Positions 57,001 to 64,000 of a stretch of DNA of 64,000 nucleotides are shown one piece after another; the first letter of the stretch is position 1, and each line of letters opens with the position of its first letter. The notes under the pieces are model-generated. The model was not told where the DNA came from, did not search any database, and saw only the letters and a program-made list of their open reading frames with translations. This DNA is from Trifolium pratense. Its lineage: Eukaryota > Streptophyta > Magnoliopsida > Fabales > Fabaceae. The stretch is taken from positions 34,646,838-34,710,837 of the forward strand of contig NC_060059.1 of the NCBI RefSeq assembly GCF_020283565.1. The letters run 5' to 3'. Position numbers and translations under genes: made by a program.

Positions 57001-57805
57001 CCAACAAAATTAAATGCATATTTTTTCCACATTATCATTTTTCTTGTCAAGTAAACTAATGTTTAGAATTCCACACTTAAGAGTCCCCGTAAGCATGGCT
57101 CAATGGGCAGGGACATTGCATGTAAAATGCAGGGATCACGATTCGAACTCTAGTACTCCACTATTTCACCTTAAAAAAGTTGAATATTAGCCACTAGGCT
57201 TGACAAAAAAAAAATTCACAATTAAGATGAATAAATGAAATGTCCGACATTCAAACTCCGACTTTGCATATAAAATGTGATGTTCTTGACACCGAGTTAA
57301 GCTCGCGCGTGACTTTCCATATTATCATTTAAGACCATGTTATCCTTACATAACTCAAAATAAAATCATAAAAATTAAAAAGACCAGATTATCCTTACAT
57401 AAGACAAGAAAAGACAGCATTACAACAAGTAGTAAATTAGGGATAAGAAAGTAATTGTGATAGGACTATTACATTAGGGTGAGTGATAAGGCAATCAACA
57501 ACAGAAGAAAGAGCACGAGCAACAGGCAAAGAGTCACCAGCAAATCCACCAATAGCGGCACCAATTCCAGTCGGAACTATCATCACACTTGTGTACTCTC
57601 TCTTACACTGCACCCACAAAAACAACTAAGAAATTACTACTGCTAGTATTTTTACATGAAGTGATAAAAGGAGAAAGGAGAAGATTGTGACCTTGAGAGA
57701 TTGTGAAGAGAAGGAACATGAAACTGTTGGTTTGTTGTTGTTGAAGGATGGAGTGAAGTAGCGGGTAGGGAAAGATGGAGTTGGAAGGTTGAGAGTGAGT
57801 GACAT
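54015..57805 (-). CDS. DUF3326 family protein, probably plastid-targeted
   Basis: Nine exons on the minus strand: 57805-57692, 57607-57473, 56975-56859, 56781-56653, 55960-55784, 55464-55324, 54693-54508, 54390-54319 and 54164-54015. All GT-AG and all phase 0; 406 residues. Exon 1 is Ser/Thr/Pro-rich without acidic residues (MSLTLNLPTPSFPTRYFTPS), as in chloroplast transit peptides. The mature part starts MIVPTGIGAAIGGFAGD and continues LYWPMPNALYVEGYALDRFA, VLDAGIEEELR, CAHAPAMAPIP and ACGGEGTLAFARNA. These match the DUF3326 family shared by cyanobacteria and plants as I remember it. Biochemical function is not known. Intron 4 (55961-56652) carries an LTR remnant and intron 2 a SINE. Confidence 0.85.
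56058..56372 (+). mobile_element. LTR remnant in DUF3326 intron 4
   Basis: A TATA box (CTATATAAAGACC at about 56209) is followed by a leader and by GACTTGAGCGTCTGAGCATT plus TGCAGGTACAACACCCGAC. This motif pair is also present, reversed, in the LTR at 62870-63312 (GGCATCGGAGCACCTGCAGG). It therefore looks like a solo or truncated LTR of a related (probably Gypsy-type) element. Its ends are approximate. Confidence 0.5.
57090..57190 (+). repeat. SINE-like repeat in DUF3326 intron 2
   Basis: ATGGCTCAATGGGCAGGGAC (A box) and ATCACGATTCGAACTCTAG (B box), then CTATTTCACCTTAAAAAA and a poly-A-like tail after TTAGCCACTAGGCTTGACAA. Same family as the interrupted copy at 1160-1520, opposite orientation. 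A more diverged reversed copy may follow at 57220-57310. Confidence 0.55.
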
Positions 57806-59053
57806 TTCTGACAGGAATTAGGAATGTAATTAGAGGACCATATGTTCAAATTTCAATCAAAAATAGGAAACAAACTGCGTTGTATTTGTACTCTAATTTG
57901 TTCTACTTAGTACTTCCCCATCGGAAGTAGATTTCAGTGCATATGTAATATAAACTGTCTTGAGATCAATTACAGTGTATAACTGCGTGATTTTGCTACA
58001 GCAGCAAATCTGGGTCCCTTACCCATCCTGGTTCCCGGTCTTGTCCAGTTTGTAATTTTTGTTGTTTAAAATGTGGGGACTAGATCCTCTCCCGTGAGTT
58101 ATTCACATGAGGTCTAATAATCATCCACACCCTTTATTTATTCTTTTATTATTAATGCTACAATAATTAAAATGAATAAATGGTCAGGATTTCACCGTAC
58201 AAAAATGTGATGGGAGAGGATATGTTCCTGTATTTATTTGTCAATTTTGATTTTAGTTCTTTTTTTATTTGCATAAAAAAAAAATTTGGTTGATGAACAT
58301 TGCACGTAATATGTAAAAATTGGGGTTCAAAATATAATTTTGGTTGTTGTCAATGCGGGTCATTTTGATTTTAGTTCGTTGTAAAATCAAAAAATTTGAT
58401 TTAAACTCTTGTAATTTCCAAAGACTATTAAAAAAAGTCCTTTTATGTATTATTTTAATTAAAAAAATCATCATGCACTACTTTGATCTACTATGCAAAA
58501 AGACTAAAGTTAGAGGCTAAAATCGTAAGTTTGTGAAAGTTAAAGGATCAAAAGTGTTATTTTAAAAGTTAAGGGGCCAAAATCATAAGTTATTAAAAAT
58601 TAGGAGGCAAAAAATGCAATTTTGTCTAAAATCTATATAGTGTGTATCAATGGTTGTCGTCTATAACAAATTATGCATGTGTTGGTGTCTTTCAATGATT
58701 CAAAAATATGCTAATAAAAGGTTATTTTTATTCAACAAAATCCATAGAATATCTATTTCATACATGTCACCTCCACTCTTGATATTCCATTTTCACTATC
58801 AAATAAGGATATGACTCGTAACCGACGCTTATGTGCTAATATAATATGAAAATTAGTTATTAGTTTTCATATTTTATCCTTTCAAATCTATTTTGGGAGT
58901 GTTTTTTTTTTTTGTTAAAACATGAATGTAGATAGATAATTCCATGTAATCATTTTTATTGTTTTAATTGAGTCTATATAAAGTCTTGCAAAGGAGGTTC
59001 ATTTGAAAACTTATATTCTTTTTTGTCTCTCATTTTAAACAAAACATAAAATT
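57806..59053. other. Intergenic between DUF3326 and the hexose transporter
   Basis: Contains a MITE (58076-58225) and, at about 58500-58630, sequence similar to the ends of the long-TIR element at 6945-7705 (GGGGCCAAAATCATAAGTT). No gene was recognised. Confidence 0.4.
58076..58225. mobile_element. Short TIR element (MITE)
   Basis: GATCCTCTCCCGTGAGTTAT at the left and, reversed, TATCCTCTCCCATCACATTT at the right, about 150 bp apart. GGGAGAGGAT-type ends are also seen near 53010 and 53145. Confidence 0.5.
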
Positions 59054-61590
59054 ATGGCCGGTGGAGGATTTACTGATGTAGGGACTCTCAAAAGGGCTCA
59101 TCTTTATGAATATAAGATTACATGGTACTTCATCTTTTCGTGCATTGTTGGTGCACTTGGTGGGTCTCTCTTTGGATATGATCTTGGTGTTTCAGGTAAG
59201 AATGTTTTATGAGTTAGACCTTGAGGCTACAAGTTCTAAGAGTTTAATGATTGTGCATTGTTGCATTATAAACACATGTTAGAATATTAACTAATAATCC
59301 TTTCAGGTGGAGTTACTTCCATGGATGATTTCTTGATAGAATTCTTCCCCCAAGTGTATGAGAGGAAGCATGCACATATGCAAGAAACTGATTATTGTAA
59401 ATACGATGATCAAATGTTGACACTTTTTACCTCATCTCTTTATTTTGCGGCATTGGTGTCCACATTTGGTGCTTCCTCTCTAACAAAAAAGAAAGGCAGA
59501 AGAGCTAGTATTGTTGTTGGTTCTATTAGCTTCTTCATATGAGCTGTCATGAATGCTTCTGCTGTCAACATTTCAATGTTGATCGTTGGTCGTGTCCTTC
59601 TTGGTGTTGGCATTGGATTTGGTAATCAGGTAATTTGACTGCTAAAAAATAATAAATTATGTTTTTGTGTCAGAAAATATATTATTTATAGTTATTCTAT
59701 TTTGACACACAAATTCGACATAAATTTGGATGACAAAGTGGTTTAAGTATGCTGTTAATTAGATTATGTTGATGATTCATAATATAACAAGGTGCCCAAC
59801 TCATCAATTATTAAGTGAACAAAACTAAGATGATTTGTCAAACTAACCATGCTTTTGAATGTTATTAATCACAAATTTTTCAAGTATATTTGAACACAAA
59901 TCATGGTAAATGAATATCATGTATATTTTAAGTTGTGACACATGATTTTATTCATTAATTTACTAACACGTTGTTGTGTTGTTGTTATTGTTTAGGCCGT
60001 TCCTTTATATCTATCAGAAATGGCTCCTGCAAAAGTGAGAGGGGCGGTGAACCAACTTTTTCAACTTACAACTTGTTTGGGAATTTTAGTTGCTAACTTC
60101 GTAAATTATGCTACTGAGAAAATTCATCCTTGGGGATGGAGATTATCTCTTGGATTAGCAACAGTTCCAGCAACTGTTATGTTTATTGGTGGTTTGTTGT
60201 GTCCTGAGACACCAAACAGTCTTGTGGAACAAGGCAAAATGGATGAAGGAAGAAAGGTATTGGAGAGAGTTAGAGGTACTTCCAATGTTGATGCTGAATT
60301 TGAAGATCTTGTTGATGCTAGTAGAGAAGCACAAACCATCAAGAACCCATTTCAGAACCTTCTTTTGAAAAAAAATAGACCACAATTCATAATTGGTGCT
60401 TTGGCTATTCCTGCATTTCAACAACTGACAGGAAACAACTCCATCCTCTTTTATGCACCTGTCATTTTCCAAACTCTTGGATTTGGCTCAGGGGCATCTC
60501 TTTATGCTTCTGTCATTACTAGTGTTGCACTTGTTCTTGCCACTTTGATCTCAATGTTTTATGTTGACAAGTTTGGTAGGAGAGCTTTCTTTTTGGAAGC
60601 TGGTGCTGAAATGTTTTTGTGCATGGTAAGTATACGTACTCTATCAAACACACCATTTGTTTTGTTCTTAATTAATTGTTGACGTACTTCGAGAGTTTGC
60701 TTGGATTGACTATTTTGAACTTATCATCTGGCATATAAGCGATTGAGATCATTTATGACATGTTCATAAGTTATTTTTAGCTTATTTCCATAAACTCTCC
60801 ATAATAGCTTATAGAAATAACTTATAGCTTATTTAAAAACAATTTTGACTTTATTTTATCTTTGACTATTGAAAGAAAATAAATAAATACTATAAGCATT
60901 TAATTAACTTGTTCATACAATTAGGGCCTGAGTATATATATTTAGAGGATCGTAGACTAGTTATCTTCATTTATTACCATAAATTCTCTGACTTATGAAA
61001 ATAACTTGCAACTTATAAATATAGTTTTTCTTACAACAGCTTAAAAATATTTTAGCTAGTATTTCTTTGATTATAGATATATCTTAAGCCAATCATAACT
61101 ATTTGTTGTTCTAATTGCTACTATATTGAACCAATTTGATGTGTAGGTTGCTACAGCAGTTGTTTTGGCTCTTGAGTTTGGTAAAGACAAAGAATTATCA
61201 TTTGGTGTTAGCATCTTTTTGGTTATTATAATTTTCATGTTTGTGTTGGCATATGGAAGATCTTGGGGACCCTTAGGATGGTTGGTTCCAAGTGAGCTTT
61301 TTCCATTAGAGATTAGATCAGCTGCACAAAGTGTTGTTGTATGTGTTAACATGATTTTCACTGCAATTGTTGCACAATTCTTCCTCGCATCACTCTGCCA
61401 CCTAAAATATGGAATCTTTTTACTTTTTGGAGGCTTGATTGTTGTCATGAGTTGCTTTGTGTTCTTTTTGTTGCCAGAAACAAAGCAAGTTCCAATTGAA
61501 GAGATTTATCTTCTCTTTGGGAAACATTGGTTTTGGAAGAAAATAGTGGGAGATGGAAAAGAAGAAAAAATATTAAATGGTCATGCATAA
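59054..61590 (+). pseudogene. STP-type hexose/proton symporter with one in-frame stop
   Basis: Four exons: 59054-59195, 59307-59629, 59996-60625 and 61147-61590, all GT-AG and in phase; 512 codons, as in sugar transport proteins (STP family, 12 spans, plasma-membrane hexose uptake). Motifs seen: GALGGSLFGYDLGVSGGVTS, KKGRRAS, VPLYLSEMAPAKVRGAVNQ, CPETPNSLVEQGK, QQLTGNN, DKFGRRAF, WGPLGWLVPSE and LLPETKQVPIEE. One codon, TGA at 59540-59542 (codon 126, fourth span region), interrupts the frame where the family has Gly; it differs from a Gly codon by one base. No other stop, frameshift or broken splice site is present, so loss of function, if real, is very recent. It could also be a sequence error or an allele. 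Translation as read would stop after 125 residues. Confidence 0.85.
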
Positions 61591-62334
61591 GATATCAAAA
61601 AATTCAAACAACAAAAACTTGTAGAATTTAATATATTTATTTGTATGTCAAGATATTCAATTAACAAAAATTGTTGGATTTAGTATATTTTTGTGTGTGT
61701 CAGTTAAAAAAACATATTTAAGTGCCTTATTTTTTTGTCTCATCTGATCGGTAAAGCACTTGATTTATTCGGGTCTAAGGACAAATTAAGTATCCAAAAA
61801 TTATTGTGGACAATATGAACGGGTTAGGTTAAAGATGATATTCTAACTCATAATTTATTCCTTACCTTAAATGTTAGTTGTATTATGTTTGATATGGTGA
61901 CTAAAATAAGGCTTAATTAATAAAATGGTCCCTTAAAGATATTTTTTGTTTTAGATTGGTCCCTTAAAGAAAACAAGTTCCGAATAGATCCCTTAAAAAA
62001 AAAAAAAAGGTCCGAATAGGTCCTTAAAGACATCTTCGTTAACCAGTTTAAATCACACAATAAGGATGGAGGTGTGAACGAAACTACAATGATTTATGGT
62101 CGACGGTGAGGTTCTGGGTGAAACGAAGCTTGATAAGGATGAAGATGGAGGTTTTAACTTTGATGAGATGGAGAGAAGAAACAGAGGAAAGTAATGGAAT
62201 TATGAATTAGGACCGATCTATTTTTTCTTTTAATCACGGTCTTTCTTTATTTTTTATTTATTAATTAATCAGCAACTTTGCGGTCAAGGGTTCGAACCCC
62301 AGCAACTTAGAAATTTATTTTATTAATTTTTCCT
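61591..62334. other. Intergenic after the STP gene
   Basis: About 61920-62040 contains GGTCCCTTAAAGA repeated three to four times with variants, in the style of one end of a dispersed element. Nothing else was recognised. Confidence 0.4.
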
Positions 62335-62595
62335 ACTATAGCGCTTATGTCAAAAGCGCTATTATACAATATATGTTTTAATAGCGCTCTTCGTAGAAGT
62401 GTTATTATAGTTATCCACGTTCGCGAATTTAATAGCGTTTTCACCAAAAGCGCTATCAAATTGTCCCTGTGTTTGAAGTTTTAAAAGCGCTTTTTTTAAA
62501 ACCGCTATTAAAGGAGCTCCGTGTCATGTTTTAATAGCGCCTTTTAATTAAGCGCTATTAAATGTGCGCTATTAAATCTAATTTTTGTAGTAGTG
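62335..62595. mobile_element. End of a CACTA (En/Spm) transposon with subterminal repeats
   Basis: The right end reads TTTTTGTAGTAGTG (62582-62595), the reverse of a CACTACTACAAAAA CACTA terminus. Inside it are about ten copies of AATAGCGC or AAAAGCGCTAT in both orientations, typical of the subterminal transposase-binding array. The opposite terminus was not found in the window, so it is truncated or deleted. Confidence 0.75.
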
Positions 62596-62869
62596 GATAA
62601 ATGTTGAAAGAGAATCCAACCATGTTCATCTTCATTGTCACTAAGAAATGTTATAATAATGTAGAAAAATGTAACATCACAACATCAATTTTTGGATAAT
62701 TGTAGAGGTATAATTCAATAATAATGTAGAAAATTGTAACATCTTGTGACATCAATTTTTGGATAATTGGAGAAGCATAATTCTTTATTATTTATTATAA
62801 GACTGATATAATATAAATAAAAAAATAGAGATGAGAATGATATAATATTGATTATATTGTGATCTTAAC

Positions 62870-63312
62870 TGTTGATCAGAACAGGTAGAAGGCCAGTTGG
62901 AAGTCCGTTGAGCAGGTGGTAGGCAGCAGGTCCGAGCAGATGATCCACGGAGGGGGGGTTGTACCTGCAGGTGCTCCGATGCCTAAGTCAGTAAGGGTTG
63001 AGAGCAAAAGAGATACTAGAGAGAGGTTAGAGAGAGAGAGTAATTGCAATAATGAATAGTGTCTACCTTGCTCTCGCAAGAGGGAGAGTATTTATAGCCC
63101 CCAGCTCTGGGCCAAAGGTCCTCTTAGTGGGCTGGACTAGCCAAGGCCCATTAAGAGGGACTGCCAAGATATCACCCTTAGATGGTGGGTAGAGTAGTAA
63201 TTTTACCCTATCTTGGTGGAGAGGTTGTGCCATGCTGACATGGAGGTGATTGGGCAAGCCATGTGGACTTTGTGAGGGTCTAGGTGGACTAGCATTAGTC
63301 TAGTCCAGAACA
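62870..63312 (-). mobile_element. LTR of a retroelement that continues beyond the right edge
   Basis: On the minus strand it starts TGTTCTGGACTAGACTAATG at 63312 and ends GATCAACA at 62870 (443 bp). CTTGGGGGGCTCC (63325-63313) immediately before the start is a polypurine-type tract, making this the 3' LTR with the element body to the right. TATAAATA (63096-63089) followed by a CT-rich leader marks the LTR promoter. The GGCATCGGAGCACCTGCAGG motif links it to the LTR remnant at 56058-56372. Short open frames inside it are not genes. Confidence 0.65.
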
Positions 63313-64000
63313 GGAGCCCCCCAAGTCGTTGCTCCTAGGCATAGGAGTGATGACTTTAGATGTATGCCCAAGTGTAGAAGGAAATCTCCTTGCAACCTCT
63401 CTTGAACAAAAGTGGACGAGGAAGTTGCTCGTCAAAGCCTTGCTCGTAGCAAGTATCTGCAATGTTTTGCTCGAATCGATTTTTCGAGGGTGTTTAATAC
63501 CCTGCTCGTGATTATGGTTACGAGGAAGTATGTGTTGCTCGTATCTCCTGCGAGGAGATATTGCACAAGATGGAACAGTTGCTCGTTGCTATCGCGAGGA
63601 GATACCAACGAGAAGTTTTGTTGCTCGCAATGATGACGAGGAGATGTTTTTTCAAGAAAGCATTGTTGCTCGTTGCTATGACGAGGAAGTTATCAACGAG
63701 GGGTTTTAATGCTCGTTACTATGACGAGGAGGTTAGTAACGAGGAGGTTTTGTTACTGGGAATGCGAAAGGGCGCATTTACTGCTTTGATTTTTACGAGG
63801 GAGTGTAAGGACCATTGGATCAAAGCGTCTCTTCACTCCCCTGGCTTGATCTATATAATAGAGGAGAGTGAACTTCATTCTTACTTTTCACTCTCTCTCT
63901 TCAATTGTGAATTCTCTGAAGTTTCAACTTACTAGTCAAATCGTTCTCCAGATCTCATTCATATTCAAGGTAATTCTTTCAAATTTTCCTCTTTAGATCC
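63313..64000. other. Retroelement-associated region to the window edge
   Basis: After the polypurine tract comes a minisatellite (63405-63765). Then, on the plus strand, a good TATA box (TATATAATAGAGG at 63851) is followed by a CT-rich leader (63885-63905) and about 95 bp to the edge. It may be the promoter of a plus-strand transcript or a second LTR in the opposite orientation. The open frame at 63561-63935 merely runs through the repeats. Confidence 0.45.
63405..63765. repeat. Minisatellite of inverted GCTCGT / ACGAGG motifs
   Basis: About seven degenerate units of 45-60 bp, each pairing TTGCTCGT(TGCTA) with a following (T)GACGAGGA(AG). Examples start at about 63472, 63535, 63579, 63625, 63667 and 63709. 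Because each unit contains the motif and its complement, every unit can form a short hairpin. It sits 90-450 bp upstream of the plus-strand TATA box. Confidence 0.65.

Noticed and set aside
59540..59542. TGA as selenocysteine or programmed readthrough
   Set aside because: Land plants lack the selenocysteine system, the family has Gly here, and the context shows no known readthrough signal.
62876..63257. Two small minus-strand frames with Leu/Ser-rich starts
   Set aside because: They fall inside an LTR, spanning its TATA box and leader.
63405..63765. CRISPR-like array
   Set aside because: Units are degenerate and contiguous with no constant repeat plus unique spacer pattern, and the genome is a plant's.
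63561..63935. 124-codon plus-strand frame
   Set aside because: It runs through the GCTCGT/ACGAGG repeats and past the TATA box; its amino-acid repeats only mirror the DNA repeat.

Overview
This is a plant nuclear window. Genes are intron-rich and far apart, the intergenic DNA is AT-rich, and nearly every gap or large intron carries transposon debris. A four-cysteine peptide of the nodule-specific cysteine-rich (NCR) type at 11.4-11.6 kb points to an inverted-repeat-lacking-clade legume such as Medicago or Trifolium. That placement is inferred from family knowledge; no database search was possible.

Left part, 0-12 kb: an MLP-like/Bet v 1 gene (minus); a decayed Ty1/copia pol fragment abutting a broken copy of an SMP-30-like gene; the intact single-exon SMP-30/NHL-like gene (plus); a long-TIR element with a compositionally foreign core; an RNase H relic; then two small secreted-peptide genes, an IDA-LIKE peptide (minus) and the NCR peptide (minus).

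Centre-left, 13-26 kb: the 11-exon gene for quinolinate phosphoribosyltransferase (QPT, NAD synthesis, plus). Its introns hold SINEs, a TRIM, a foldback MITE and a duplicated repeat, one copy of which is split by a 1-kb TIR element. Next come an intron-containing elongator tRNA-Met gene (plus) and a DUF4228/PADRE protein gene (minus).

Middle, 27-34 kb: a complete and apparently very young Ty1/copia retrotransposon with a 5-bp target duplication. Its LTRs look identical except for a CG-rich simple-repeat block. Its gag carries a one-base frameshift in an A run.

Right part, 38-64 kb: a two-exon cationic amino acid transporter (minus); CCT8, the theta subunit of the cytosolic chaperonin (13 exons, minus); a nine-exon, probably plastid-targeted DUF3326 protein (minus); a four-exon STP-type hexose transporter (plus) that is complete apart from one in-frame TGA in exon 2; the end of a CACTA transposon; and an LTR of a further retroelement that runs off the right edge, next to an unusual inverted-motif minisatellite.

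The genes do not form an operon or obvious pathway; they are independent housekeeping, transport, defence and signalling genes. All spliced models below were built by hand from GT-AG sites, reading phase and family alignment remembered in outline. I found no clearly new multi-gene system. The best leads are the variant IDA-like peptide, the intronless NCR gene, the Cys substitution in the QPT active-site motif, the single-nonsense STP gene and the palindromic minisatellite at the right edge.
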